52,825 bases of DNA from Bullifex porci. Lineage in GTDB: Bacteria; Spirochaetota; Spirochaetia; Sphaerochaetales; Sphaerochaetaceae. The notes under the pieces were generated by a model that searched no databases, was not told the origin of the DNA, and was given only the letters and a program-made list of their open reading frames with translations. The DNA is taken from positions 1 to 52,825 of the forward strand of contig NZ_VUNN01000017.1 of NCBI RefSeq assembly GCF_009695635.1, read 5' to 3'. This document shows, in pieces, positions 8,921-18,069 of the stretch (position 1 is its first letter; every line of letters begins with the position of its first letter). The translations under genes were made by a program, and so were the position numbers.

Positions 8921-9472
8921 ATGCTCTCACATGAAGCTAGAATAGTTGAAGCAATACTTTTTATTGAAAATGAAGCTTTAACAATTGAAAAGCTTGCAGC
9001 TATGTCTAATCTAAGTGAAAAGGATTGTGAAAAAGCCTTAAAGGAGCTTGATAAGCTTTATCAAAATCAGGGACATGGTATTTTCTTAAAGCAAAATGAT
9101 GATGAGAGTGTTTGCTTTGCGCCTTGTAGTGATTTATATGATGATTTAAGACAAACCTATGGAAAAAAGGTTGATAAAAGACTTTCACGTGCTGCATTGG
9201 AAACTCTTTCTATTGTAGCTTATTCACAGCCAATTACTCGTAAGGAAATAGATAATATAAGAGGTGTTACCTCAGATACTATTGTTAGACTTTTAAGAGA
9301 TAGAGAGTATATTAAGATTGTTGGTAGAAAGGATGTTCAAGGACACCCATGCTTATATGGAACAAGTAGAAAATTTCTATTTGAATTTGGACTACAATCT
9401 ATAAGTGATTTGCCTAAGCTCTCAGATATTGATAGAATGCGATTTGATAAAGGCGAAGGAGAAGATAAATGA
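8921..9472 (+). CDS. scpB: Segregation and condensation protein B
   Basis: A 183-residue ScpB: two winged-helix domains that dimerise and bind ScpA within the SMC-ScpAB condensin. Recognisable parts are EARIVEAILFIENEALT (N-terminus) and LETLSIVAYSQPITRKEID with IRGV (the conserved second domain). A TTG six bases upstream (8915) is in frame, but AGGAGG at 8908-8913 is seven bases from the ATG at 8921 and too close to the TTG, so the ATG is chosen. The stop overlaps rluB (ATGA). Confidence 0.93.
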   Translation: MLSHEARIVEAILFIENEALTIEKLAAMSNLSEKDCEKALKELDKLYQNQGHGIFLKQNDDESVCFAPCSDLYDDLRQTYGKKVDKRLSRAALETLSIVAYSQPITRKEIDNIRGVTSDTIVRLLRDREYIKIVGRKDVQGHPCLYGTSRKFLFEFGLQSISDLPKLSDIDRMRFDKGEGEDK

Positions 9473-10290
9473 TTATAGAGTATCCTATTAGGCTACAGGC
9501 TTATTTAGCTAAATGTGGATGTGGAAGCAGAAGATATTGTGAAGAGCTCATAAAAGATGGGCGTGTAATGGTAAATAATAAAACTGTAAGAGAAATGGGA
9601 GTAAAGGTTAACCAGGATGATATTGTCCAGGTTGATACTGAAACTGTAGAGGTAATAGATAAAACATACTATATAGCTCTTAATAAGCCAAAGGGATATG
9701 TTTGTACTAATTTTGATCCAAACGAAACAAAATATGCTCGTGAATTAATTCAAATTAGAGATCAAAATCTTCTATTTAATGTTGGACGCTTGGACCGTGA
9801 TTCAAATGGCTTAATCCTTTTTACAAATGATGGTGATTTTGCAAACAAGGTAATGCATCCTTCTAAGGAAATAGAAAAAGAGTATCTTGTACACCTAGAT
9901 AGAATGTGTACTGTTGAGGATTTAAATAAAGCAATTAAGGGGCTTTATATCGATATGGACAAGCCTTATAGAATTAAATCCTATGAATTTGTCCCAAGAA
10001 GAAAGGATTATATTAAGGTTACTTTAATTGAGGGAAAAAATAGAGAGATAAGAAAAATCTTTTCATTCCTTGGATATGAAGTAAAGGGTCTTACTAGAAT
10101 TAGGATAGGCTGTATTGTTCTTGGTAATATGGTTCCTGGCGAATATAGAGATCTAAGTAAGAAGGAAATTGAAGGCTTACTTGCAGGAAAGACAACATTA
10201 GTTGAAAGAAAGAAATTTGGTGCAGCTTTAAAGAGAGAGAAGGACCAAAAACGATTAGAGAGGGAAAAGCGCAATGATAGTAGCAATTGA
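9469..10290 (+). CDS. rluB: RluB/RsuA-family rRNA pseudouridine synthase
   Basis: A 273-residue enzyme that converts a specific uridine of rRNA to pseudouridine (23S rRNA for RluB). An S4 RNA-binding domain at the N-terminus (LQAYLAKCGCGSRRYCEELI, about 6-25) is followed by the catalytic domain with GRLDRDSNGLILFTNDG, whose Asp is the nucleophile. A basic C-terminal tail (KKFGAALKREKDQKRLEREKR) is an RNA-binding extension. Context scpB-rluB-cmk is the common bacterial order and favours RluB over RsuA or RluE. Overlaps scpB by four bases and cmk by 17. Confidence 0.9.
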   Translation: MIIEYPIRLQAYLAKCGCGSRRYCEELIKDGRVMVNNKTVREMGVKVNQDDIVQVDTETVEVIDKTYYIALNKPKGYVCTNFDPNETKYARELIQIRDQNLLFNVGRLDRDSNGLILFTNDGDFANKVMHPSKEIEKEYLVHLDRMCTVEDLNKAIKGLYIDMDKPYRIKSYEFVPRRKDYIKVTLIEGKNREIRKIFSFLGYEVKGLTRIRIGCIVLGNMVPGEYRDLSKKEIEGLLAGKTTLVERKKFGAALKREKDQKRLEREKRNDSSN

Positions 10291-10915
10291 TGGACCTGCT
10301 GGATGCGGTAAAAGTACTATTGCTAAGCTATTAGCAAAGAGATTAGGCTTCTATTTTCTAAACACAGGCTCCTTTTATAGAGCTGTTACATATGCTCATC
10401 TACAAAAGGGCTTAGATCCTAAGGATAAAGAGAGTGTACTTGAGAGCGCTAAGCAAATAAATATTAGTGTTAATAATGGTAATATTTGTATTGATGGTAA
10501 GGATGTAGAGGATAAGCTACATGGTCCTGATGTAGATTTAAATGCATCATATGTTTCTTCGGATCCTAGAGTAAGAGAAATTATTACTTCTAGAGTAAGA
10601 GAGGTTGCAGCTAACATGGATATTGTTACAGAGGGTAGGGATACAACTACTGTAATTTTCCCAAATGCAGAGTATAAATTTTACTTTGATGCCTCTCCTG
10701 AAATTAGAGCTGAGAGAAGAATAAAACAGCATCCAGAGGGACAAACCTACGAGGAAGTCCTAAGGGATATTATTCTTAGAGACGAAAATGATAAAAATAA
10801 AGAGGTTGGTGCGTTAAAAATATCAAAAGATGCTATATATATTGACACATCTTACTTGACCATTGACCAAGTTTGTGAGAAAGTTGTTTCTGTTATGGGA
10901 AAAGATTTAACATAA
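10274..10915 (+). CDS. cmk: Cytidylate kinase
   Basis: A 213-residue (d)CMP kinase, producing CDP/dCDP in pyrimidine salvage. P-loop GPAGCGKST at 7-15; LNTGSFYRAVT follows as the NMP-binding motif (usual form DTGAMYRA; here N-T-G-S-F-Y-R); the TEGRDTTTVIFP segment and RAERR also match the family. It begins inside rluB, 17 bases before that stop. Followed 28 bases later by rpsA, the usual cmk-rpsA pair. Confidence 0.94.
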   Translation: MIVAIDGPAGCGKSTIAKLLAKRLGFYFLNTGSFYRAVTYAHLQKGLDPKDKESVLESAKQINISVNNGNICIDGKDVEDKLHGPDVDLNASYVSSDPRVREIITSRVREVAANMDIVTEGRDTTTVIFPNAEYKFYFDASPEIRAERRIKQHPEGQTYEEVLRDIILRDENDKNKEVGALKISKDAIYIDTSYLTIDQVCEKVVSVMGKDLT

Positions 10916-10943
10916 CAAACGTAATTTTATAGGAGCAAAAGAA

Positions 10944-12638
10944 GTGGAAGATGAAACTCAGATGACTGACATGCAGTCATTACTGCAAGAGCAGTATCTA
11001 AAGTCACTTGCTGGCATTGAAGACGGTCAGATCGTAACCGGAACTGTTGTACAGTTAAATAACGACTATGTATTTGTAGATGTAGGCTACAAGAGCGAAG
11101 GAAAGATTCCTGTTGATGAATTTATCGAATTACCAAAGGTTGGTGATAAGGTAAATGTTGCTATCATTAACAAGGAAGGTAAGGGTGGTCAGGTCATCGT
11201 ATCAAAGAAGAAGGCCGATGCTAAGGAGAGAACAGAAGCTCTCAAGGAAGCAGCAGAAAACAGAACACCTATCCTTGGTAAGTTCTTAAAAGTAATCAAG
11301 GGCGGCTATGAGGTCGATCTTGGTGCAGATTATAGAGGTTTCTGCCCATTATCAAAGGCAGATGTTTCAAGAGTTGAAGATACTGATTCCTTAATTGGAA
11401 AGACAGATTACTTCATCATTGATAAGTTCCACTCAAGCACAAAGCTTAAGAGTGTAGTTTCAAGAAGAGAGTACCTAGAAGGTATCATCAAGGAGAACAA
11501 GGAAAAGTTCTTTAGTTCTGTTCAGATTGGTGATGTTGTTCAGGGTGAGGTTAAGAGCTTCACTTCATTTGGTGCTTTCATCGATCTCGGTGGTTTCGAT
11601 GGTCTTCTCCATATCAACGATATGTCTTGGGGCCATGTAACAAGACCAAAGGATTTTGTTAAGAAGGGTCAGGTTATCCAGCTCAGACTTATCAATGTTG
11701 ATCCAGAGACACAGAAGATTAACCTTTCTCTCAAGCACATGCAGGAAGATCCTTGGACTAACTTTGAACAGCGCTATAATGTTGGTGATGTTGTAAAAGC
11801 TCCAGTAACAAAGCTTACATCATTTGGTGTATTCATCGAAATTGAACCAGGTATCGAAGGTCTTGCTCACATTTCAGAGCTCTCATGGACTAAGAAGATT
11901 ACAAACCCTAAGGAAGTTTTAAACATTGGTGATGTAGTTGAAGCTAAGATTCTTGGTTATGACCTCGATAAGAAGAGAGTTTCACTTGGTCTTAAGCAGC
12001 TTTCTGAGAACCCATGGGATACTATTGAAGAAAGATACCCAGTTGGTAAGGTTCTAAAGGGTAAGGTTGTAAAGATCACAAATAGTGGTGCATTCGTAAA
12101 CCTTGAAGAAGGTATTGATGGTTTCTTACACATTGATGATGTATCTTGGGTTAAGAAGCTTAAGAATATGAGCCAGTTCTGTGCTGAAGGTGATGAAATT
12201 GATGTTGCTGTTTCAAGAGTTGAACCAGAAAACAGAAGAATCCGCCTTTCTGTAAAGAACCTTGAGGGTAACCCATGGCAGGCTCTTAGAAAGAATCACC
12301 CAAAGAATTCTATCATCACTGGTGAAATTTCAAACATCACAGACTTTGGTGTATTTGTAAAGGTTGATGGTGGTATTGAAGGTCTTATTAGCAAGTTCAA
12401 TCTTGTTGGTCCTGATCAGGAATTCGATGATAAGATTCTCGAGAACTACAAGGTTGGTGATTCAATCACAGCTATGGTTGTTGAAATCAATCCACAGACT
12501 CAGAAGCTCTCACTCTCAGTAAAAGAGATGATTAAGAAGAACCAGGAAAATGAGATGGCTAAGTACATGTCAAATTCTCAGGATGATTCAGATACTTTCT
12601 CTCTTGCTGATATGCTCAATGCAAAGAAAGAGAACTAA
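10944..12638 (+). CDS. rpsA: 30S ribosomal protein S1
   Basis: A 564-residue S1 protein with six OB-fold S1 repeats, starting near residues 22, 108, 193, 278, 365 and 452. They are visible as recurring blocks such as GDVVQGEVKSFTSFGAFIDL, and GIEGLAHISELSW. The protein holds mRNA at the ribosome for initiation. The GTG start is chosen because AGGAGC lies seven bases upstream, and the next ATGs are too far. Codon use is strongly biased, consistent with high expression. Because S1 matters most on mRNAs with leaders, its presence is worth reading alongside the leaderless genes in this window. A GC-rich hairpin follows. Confidence 0.95.
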   Translation: MEDETQMTDMQSLLQEQYLKSLAGIEDGQIVTGTVVQLNNDYVFVDVGYKSEGKIPVDEFIELPKVGDKVNVAIINKEGKGGQVIVSKKKADAKERTEALKEAAENRTPILGKFLKVIKGGYEVDLGADYRGFCPLSKADVSRVEDTDSLIGKTDYFIIDKFHSSTKLKSVVSRREYLEGIIKENKEKFFSSVQIGDVVQGEVKSFTSFGAFIDLGGFDGLLHINDMSWGHVTRPKDFVKKGQVIQLRLINVDPETQKINLSLKHMQEDPWTNFEQRYNVGDVVKAPVTKLTSFGVFIEIEPGIEGLAHISELSWTKKITNPKEVLNIGDVVEAKILGYDLDKKRVSLGLKQLSENPWDTIEERYPVGKVLKGKVVKITNSGAFVNLEEGIDGFLHIDDVSWVKKLKNMSQFCAEGDEIDVAVSRVEPENRRIRLSVKNLEGNPWQALRKNHPKNSIITGEISNITDFGVFVKVDGGIEGLISKFNLVGPDQEFDDKILENYKVGDSITAMVVEINPQTQKLSLSVKEMIKKNQENEMAKYMSNSQDDSDTFSLADMLNAKKEN

Positions 12639-12659
12639 TCTCTTTGACTAACTTAAGTC

Positions 12660-12682
12660 TAGGCGGGGGAATATCCCGCCTA
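12660..12682 (+). terminator. GC-rich hairpin after rpsA
   Basis: An 8-bp stem TAGGCGGG / CCCGCCTA (12660-12667 with 12675-12682) with a 7-base loop, but no T-run after it. It may stabilise the rpsA message or terminate weakly, allowing some read-through into the gene at 12703. Confidence 0.55.
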
Positions 12683-12702
12683 ACTATTTAAATGAGGTAA
12701 AG

Positions 12703-13392
12703 ATGAAAGCTAAAGAAAATACACCTGAACTCACAAAAACAGAGAAATTAGCAGGTTCTGTTGAAAAGTTTTTCAGCAAAAATGGTAAGGTCTTAGCTAT
12801 TGTAGCTGCAGTTGTTCTAATTGTAGTAATTGCTATTGGCATAATTGTTACTGTTAATTCAAATAAATCTGAAAAAGAATTTACTGCTATTGCTAAGCTT
12901 GATAGCCAGTATTCTGCATTAATTAATATGGATAATACATCAGATGAGTATAAAACTGCCGCTGATACATTTGTTTCTGATGCTGACGCTCTTATCTCAT
13001 CAAGCAAGGGTTATCCAGGTATTAAGGCTAAATATCTCAAGGGATTATATAGCTTTGATATGAAGAATTATTCAGATGCTGCTTCAATCTTTGAAGAAGT
13101 AAGTGTTTCTGCTAACAATACATATCTTGGCGCTCTTGCTTTAATTAATGGTGCTGCTTCATATGAAAATGCAGGTAACCAGGATAAGGCACTTGAATTA
13201 TACAACAAGGTATGGGATTCATATGGCAAGAATGCTGCTGAAAGCCAGAAGGCTCTTTTCAATGTAGCTAGAATCTATGAAGAGAAGGGTGATAGTGAGC
13301 TTGCAAAGGCAACATACCAGCAGCTCGTAGATGAGTTTGGTACAACCGGTGAGTATGGAAAGCTTGCTGCTTCAAGAATAATTGTACTATAA
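12703..13392 (+). CDS. Membrane-anchored tetratricopeptide-like protein
   Basis: A 229-residue protein with a cytoplasmic N-terminus, one strong membrane helix (about 29-50) and a C-terminal helical domain of TPR-like pairs (for example GIKAKYLKGLYSFDMKNYSDA, and ALFNVARIYEEKGDSELAKA). The architecture resembles YfgM-type periplasmic TPR proteins, which associate with the Sec translocon and chaperones; this is a structural analogy, not a proven orthology. A GAGGTAAAG ribosome site precedes the ATG. It sits 64 bases after rpsA and may be partly co-transcribed. Confidence 0.75.
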   Translation: MKAKENTPELTKTEKLAGSVEKFFSKNGKVLAIVAAVVLIVVIAIGIIVTVNSNKSEKEFTAIAKLDSQYSALINMDNTSDEYKTAADTFVSDADALISSSKGYPGIKAKYLKGLYSFDMKNYSDAASIFEEVSVSANNTYLGALALINGAASYENAGNQDKALELYNKVWDSYGKNAAESQKALFNVARIYEEKGDSELAKATYQQLVDEFGTTGEYGKLAASRIIVL

Positions 13393-13426
13393 TTAATTAT
13401 AGTTTATTGTTCATAAGGAGGATTAT

Positions 13427-14161
13427 ATGAAAAGGTTTCTAACTTTATTCGTCATCCTCCTTTTTTTTGTATCCTGTGGTATTCCTTCAATTAAGGACTT
13501 TTCTTCATCTGTAATAGTAAGTAGTAGAAAATCAAGTAATAAATTTACTTTAACATTTAATCCAAATAGTATAAATTCTAGCTATTTTTATAATGGTCAA
13601 ATAAACCAATATTCACCATCTGTATTATTACTTTATACAGTTACAAATCAAAGTAGTGATGCATATGCAAGCTCGTTTATAAGCCAGTTTAAAACCGATT
13701 ATAGAGGTACTGGTGGAGTTAATGGACTTCCTGTTACAATTAAGCGAGATTCAGGTATTGTTGAAATAACAAAAAATGATAATCAATTATATCTTTATCC
13801 TTTAAAGGAATATAATAGTGAAATCTATGCACCAGGATATACAATAGCTAATAATGTTGATTATACCTTTAATCAATATGGTACTGAGTTTACTTTGTCC
13901 TTAAAGCAAGAAGAAGATGGGTTTACAATTTTATTAACTAACGATAAAAATTCAAATGAAAAAGAATTATATCGCTATACAGGAAATAAAAAGTTCCTTG
14001 AATCCGACAATCTTGAATATAGAAGAAATAGCGACAGCTCAGATCAATTTTATATTCATATTTTTGCTGCAGTTAACGTAACTAAATCAACAACATCAGA
14101 TTTCTCTAATGATTATTGGACAGAGCTATTTAGTGTAGCTGATATCCCAATAAAATATTAA
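13427..14161 (+). CDS. Predicted lipoprotein, function unknown
   Basis: A 244-residue protein with a lipoprotein signal peptide: MKRF, a hydrophobic core, then the lipobox FVSC with the lipidated Cys at residue 17. The mature part is rich in Ser, Asn, Tyr and Thr with alternating hydrophobic residues, suggesting beta structure. No family is recognised. An AAGGAGG site lies seven bases from the ATG. It lies 34 bases after the TPR-like gene in the same direction and may share its transcript. Codon use is AT-rich, like ordinary genes here. Confidence 0.7.
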   Translation: MKRFLTLFVILLFFVSCGIPSIKDFSSSVIVSSRKSSNKFTLTFNPNSINSSYFYNGQINQYSPSVLLLYTVTNQSSDAYASSFISQFKTDYRGTGGVNGLPVTIKRDSGIVEITKNDNQLYLYPLKEYNSEIYAPGYTIANNVDYTFNQYGTEFTLSLKQEEDGFTILLTNDKNSNEKELYRYTGNKKFLESDNLEYRRNSDSSDQFYIHIFAAVNVTKSTTSDFSNDYWTELFSVADIPIKY

Positions 14162-14715
14162 TTTAAGCTCATTTTTAGAAGAAAATTTAATCTAATATCT
14201 ATAGTAGTACTAATTTTTGTCTAAAACGCCCTATTAAAAATTAGATATAATCGATATTCTGTCAACTAGGATATGTATTATTACAGGATATAGCATTCTA
14301 TAATAGTGAGATATAGGGGTAATGCAAAATAAGTTTAAATCTCTTTTACAACATAGGTGCTAATATGGTTGGTAAAATTATTTTCATTAATAATTATTGG
14401 TATTAATACAATCACCCCTGTATAAAATAATTGCAGATTTAAATGGTCCTTATATAATTTTTCAAGTTCATTTTAAGATTGAACTCAAACACATACTTTT
14501 TAAATGTTTAATAACTACAAGCTCTACAACTCCCCTATTATTTTTAATTTAATTATTCAGAAGGATGAAAATGGAAGTTATAAATACATTTACAAAAGTT
14601 AAGCATTTCCTATATTAAAAAAATGGTCTTCCAGCCATAGAAAAGAAGATGAGGCAAGATTACTTACCTCATCTATTTTACTATTAGATTCAATCTTTTT
14701 ATTATCAATAATAAT
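14162..14715. other. 554-base region with no recognisable gene
   Basis: Very AT-rich sequence between two facing lipoprotein genes. I see no open frame with a ribosome site above about 20 codons, no tRNA, and no convincing homology. Weak self-complementary pieces exist (for example AAGTTCA/TGAACTC near 14463-14485). The only clear structure is the hairpin at 14648-14673. It could be a decayed gene or contain a small RNA; nothing decides between these. Confidence 0.5.
14648..14673 (-). terminator. Terminator-like hairpin after the 433-residue lipoprotein gene
   Basis: An 11-bp stem including one G-T pair (14648-14658 with 14663-14673, arms GATGAGG.AAG) and a 4-base loop. On the minus strand it is followed by TTCTTTTC. 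It lies 42 bases beyond the stop of the minus-strand lipoprotein gene and probably ends its transcript; it could act in both directions. Confidence 0.6.
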
Positions 14716-16017
14716 TTATTGTAAACTTATTTTATATTTACTTAAGAAGTCTTCTGTAATAGCACCTACTGGTATTCCACAATTCATTAAATGCTTTTTA
14801 ATAAAAGCTCTCTTTGTTGATTCATCATTATTATTCAAAGTATAACCAAAATGAGGAAAACCAAAGTTATCATCATTTGAAAAAGTTAGACCAGGTAATG
14901 ATTGTATAACAATATTATTATTATCATAGTTATCAAGAATATATTTAAATGCAGGGCTATAGGTAGGATCCATATACTTTGCACTAGCTGTTTTTTTATT
15001 TATGGTATCATAGCATACAGGGTTTTCAGCAAAATCAGCGTTTATATTTGCTTCTGATTCAAAATTATATTCTTTAATTGATGCTGCATTAAAATCATCA
15101 AAGCTACTATAATTATGACTTACAATTTTTTCTCCTGATTTATAAGCATATTTAATAAAACTATTTAATGTATCAATTTTCATAGCTTTAGCTTGATCTG
15201 TAGTACGTATAGGTAAAGTACTTACGGTATTATTAGTACTAGTACTTAATATATCTAGAATTTCTGCTTCTTTTGTATTTAATTTCTTAATAAAGCTTGT
15301 AGGTCTATAAACTGAATAATATATTCCATTATCGAATTTAGAAGAAAGGATTTGTCTCTGGAATTCTAAACTTTTTGTAATACCATATTGTAGCATTATA
15401 AAATCGGCAATTCCATTATCTATAAATGAATTATCTTTATACTCCCCTACTACATATGAGATAATTCCATTGCTAATAGTTAGAGGAATATTTGTGTATT
15501 CAACGGTATATGGAGAAACAAGTATAGGTACAACTTCTGTTCCCATCTTCATACAAATAGTAAGCATTACACTTTGTCTATATGAAAAGCTTTTTGTTGC
15601 AGGGTTATAAACATATTCAATAAAGCCTACCTGTTGGTTATCTTCATAAACATTGTATATTAGGAAAGAAGATCCATCAGATAATAGCTTTGAGTTAGCG
15701 CTATCAAGTTTAATATCAAATCCTAAATCACCAATTCCATCTTGTTTTGAAAGATTTTGAGTAAGAGAATCAAAGGAACCTTCTGCTTCAGAAATACCAA
15801 CCATTAATGGTAAAGAAGTCATAATATTGGAAGCATCCTTCATATTTGTAAATGGATTACCATCTGGCACCATATTAATTAAACCTCTGCTATTTACCTC
15901 AGTTTTAAAAATTGGTACATAGCTTTTCTGCATATTTTCAGGTGTACTAGTATTGTTGTTACAAGAAAATAAAATTAGTAACAAAAAAATAAATAAACAA
16001 AATTTTGTTTTTTTCAT
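14716..16017 (-). CDS. Predicted lipoprotein, function unknown
   Basis: A 433-residue protein with a lipoprotein signal peptide (MKKTKF, a leucine/isoleucine core, lipobox LFSC with Cys at about residue 18, then NNN). The mature part is rich in Asn, Ser, Tyr and Thr and has no family I recognise. The ATG at 16017 is preferred over an in-frame TTG at 16032, because AAGGGG lies between them at the right distance from the ATG. Monocistronic: facing mazG's promoter upstream and a hairpin downstream. A surface or periplasmic role is likely from the signal alone. Confidence 0.72.
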   Translation of the reverse strand: MKKTKFCLFIFLLLILFSCNNNTSTPENMQKSYVPIFKTEVNSRGLINMVPDGNPFTNMKDASNIMTSLPLMVGISEAEGSFDSLTQNLSKQDGIGDLGFDIKLDSANSKLLSDGSSFLIYNVYEDNQQVGFIEYVYNPATKSFSYRQSVMLTICMKMGTEVVPILVSPYTVEYTNIPLTISNGIISYVVGEYKDNSFIDNGIADFIMLQYGITKSLEFQRQILSSKFDNGIYYSVYRPTSFIKKLNTKEAEILDILSTSTNNTVSTLPIRTTDQAKAMKIDTLNSFIKYAYKSGEKIVSHNYSSFDDFNAASIKEYNFESEANINADFAENPVCYDTINKKTASAKYMDPTYSPAFKYILDNYDNNNIVIQSLPGLTFSNDDNFGFPHFGYTLNNNDESTKRAFIKKHLMNCGIPVGAITEDFLSKYKISLQ

Positions 16018-16089
16018 AAATATCCCCTTCAAATCAAAAATATATAATATAAGAGTTTAATATACAATAATTAATATATTCCTAAACCA

Positions 16090-16124
16090 TTGATTACCAT
16101 TTATTCTATGGCTAGAATAACCAC
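16090..16124 (+). promoter_or_regulatory. Promoter giving a leaderless mazG transcript
   Basis: TTGATT (16090-16095), a 17-base spacer and TAGAAT (16113-16118) form a good sigma-70 promoter. Six bases then separate it from the mazG ATG, so the predicted transcription start is the A of the start codon. There is no Shine-Dalgarno sequence. Confidence 0.6.
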
Positions 16125-16940
16125 ATGGTTAACTATAATTTTAATAAAGCAACAAACACAAAAGATGCATTTCAGAATCTATATGATATTGTAACAATAT
16201 TAAGAAGTGAAAATGGATGTCCATATGATAAAGCACTTCATAATAAGGATTCTCTTGCAAGCTTATTAGATGAAGCTTATGAGTATTTAGAGGGTGCTAA
16301 TAATAATGATGTATCATCTTGTAGAGAAGAAATTGGTGATGTTTTTATTAATGCTATGATGATTCTCCGTATACATGAAGAGCAAAAAGACTTTACTCCA
16401 TATGATGCAATAAATGATGTATGTGAAAAGCTCATTAGAAGGCACCCACATGTATTTTCTGATGTTGTAGTACATAATATGGAGGAAGGGTTAAAGTCCT
16501 ATTACAGTGTTAAAGAAAATGTAGAAAAGAAGGCTGCTGACCCTATTTCTAAGCTAGATCATATACCTCACTCTCTTCCACCTCTAGAGAGAAGCTACGA
16601 GATACAGAAAAAGCTTTCAAAGGTTGGCTTTGATTGGCCAAATGTTGATGGTGTTATTGATAAGGTATATGAGGAGCTAGATGAAGTTATATTAGCCTTA
16701 AAGCATAAGGATAATGATAATCTTGAAGAAGAAATTGGGGATCTATTTTCAGCTGTAATTAACCTAGCTAGATTTGTACATGTTAATCCTGCTTTTGCTA
16801 TTGCAAGAGCTAATGAAAAGATAACTAATCGCTTTAAGGCAGTATTTCAGCTTGCAAAGGAGCGTGGTATTACCATTGATAAAGACCATGTCGATGAAAT
16901 GAATTTATTATGGGATGAAGTAAAGCTTAGAGGTATGTAA
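16125..16940 (+). CDS. mazG: MazG nucleoside triphosphate pyrophosphohydrolase
   Basis: A 271-residue two-domain MazG that hydrolyses (d)NTPs to NMP and pyrophosphate, a house-cleaning and stringent-response-related activity. Domain 1 has the LRSENGCPYDKA segment (wild-type form LR...GCPWD) and the metal-binding helices LLDEAYEYLEG and CREEIGDVF (E-x-x-E ... E-x-x-D). Domain 2 repeats this as VYEELDEVILAL and LEEEIGDLFSAVINLAR. Length matches the full-length family. The start is leaderless (see promoter). Its last 14 bases overlap the end of the convergent lipoprotein gene. Confidence 0.93.
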   Translation: MVNYNFNKATNTKDAFQNLYDIVTILRSENGCPYDKALHNKDSLASLLDEAYEYLEGANNNDVSSCREEIGDVFINAMMILRIHEEQKDFTPYDAINDVCEKLIRRHPHVFSDVVVHNMEEGLKSYYSVKENVEKKAADPISKLDHIPHSLPPLERSYEIQKKLSKVGFDWPNVDGVIDKVYEELDEVILALKHKDNDNLEEEIGDLFSAVINLARFVHVNPAFAIARANEKITNRFKAVFQLAKERGITIDKDHVDEMNLLWDEVKLRGM

Positions 16941-17703
16941 GCCTTAGCTTTACTTCCTCTGGATAGCTTTTATATGCATTAGACCAATAGCTACGAGCCA
17001 GGCTGTAATCATTTTCATAGAAATATATATCACCAATAGCTAAGGCTAATGCATCATTAGATGAATTATAATGCTTAATAGCAAGATTAAGTAGCATGCT
17101 ACCCTCACCTCTTTCATTAAGCACATTTATCGCTTGAGTTAAGATAGAATCAAAATCCTCATCATATGCTTCATCTAAATCACGTAGCTCACTTACTATT
17201 AGCTCTGATGAGGCTTTGCCATTAATTAGCATCATGCATCTAGCCTTATTTGAAAGAGCTACTTTACTTTCAGCATAAATTATATCTGCTTCCTGATAAT
17301 CCTCAGTTCTCATAAGAGCTGTAAAGTATGCATTCATCTCAGCTTCTGATAAGGTATAATACTTTTTCATTATATGACCAGCAAAGCATTTTTCTGCATC
17401 ATTAGAATAAAATAGTAATATTCTTAATGCATCACGTAATCTCTGATCCTGAACACTATTATAGCAAGCTACATATAAACGAGCAGAAGGTAAAGAATCA
17501 TCTATGTAACCAAGCTTAAAGTGGCTCATAAATTGATAGTAAATTGCATCTTGATTAAGCTTATGAGATAGATCCTCATTTGCATGTTCTATTACTAAGT
17601 CATAGCTACCAGCTTCATAGCTAGCTTTGTAATCAAAGCTTTTAAAGCAAGAGGATAAAAGAAAAGAGATAAGAATGAGTATAGAAATAATTCTAAGTTT
17701 CAC
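16927..17703 (-). CDS. Predicted TPR-like lipoprotein
   Basis: A 258-residue protein with a lipoprotein signal (hydrophobic core then LLSSC, Cys at about residue 19). The rest is alpha-helical with repeated A/Y/L patterns (for example DALALAIGDIYFYENDYSLARSY near the C-terminus), resembling degenerate TPR repeats. The start is GTG: GGAGG lies six to eight bases upstream, and an overlapping ATG is immediately followed by TGA. Lies just downstream of rnpB on the same strand and may be read from that transcript. Confidence 0.75.
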   Translation of the reverse strand: MKLRIISILILISFLLSSCFKSFDYKASYEAGSYDLVIEHANEDLSHKLNQDAIYYQFMSHFKLGYIDDSLPSARLYVACYNSVQDQRLRDALRILLFYSNDAEKCFAGHIMKKYYTLSEAEMNAYFTALMRTEDYQEADIIYAESKVALSNKARCMMLINGKASSELIVSELRDLDEAYDEDFDSILTQAINVLNERGEGSMLLNLAIKHYNSSNDALALAIGDIYFYENDYSLARSYWSNAYKSYPEEVKLRLTYL

Positions 17704-17730
17704 ATCTTACCTCCAAATAAAAATAATAAT

Positions 17731-18056
17731 CGGTTAGCAATAAGCCGGGTTCTGTATAACGGCAGTCATCTATCCAGGCCTACAGTTACCTGTAGGCTCA
17801 AGCAACCTACCCGAAAAGTATAGTCAAGGACGGGACACTTTTCTTCTTGGTCTTGCTCCAGACGAGGTTTACCATGCCACTTACATCACTGTAAGTGCGG
17901 TAGGCTCTTACCCTACCATTTCACCCTTACCCGAAGGCGGTATACTTTCTGTTGCACTTTCTATTGCATTACTGCATCTGGGTGTTACCCAGCATCTTGT
18001 CCTTAGGAGCCCGGACTTTCCTCTCCAACCTAATGAAGCGACTGCCTAGCTAACCG
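17731..18056 (-). ncRNA. rnpB: RNase P RNA (class A)
   Basis: About 326 bases. The 5' and 3' ends pair in P1 (CGGTTAGC at both ends as inverted arms). The universal core GAGAGGAAAGTCCGGGCTCC is present near the 5' end on the minus strand, and the 3' part has ACAGAACCCGGCTTAT; the GGGTAAGGGTGAAA and CAGAAAGTATACCGCC pieces also match bacterial type A. It is the catalytic RNA that trims tRNA 5' ends. It starts only 13 bases after the stop of the zinc-ribbon gene, so it is either processed from that operon or uses a promoter inside that gene. Confidence 0.97.
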
Positions 18057-18069
18057 ATTGAATTAACAA

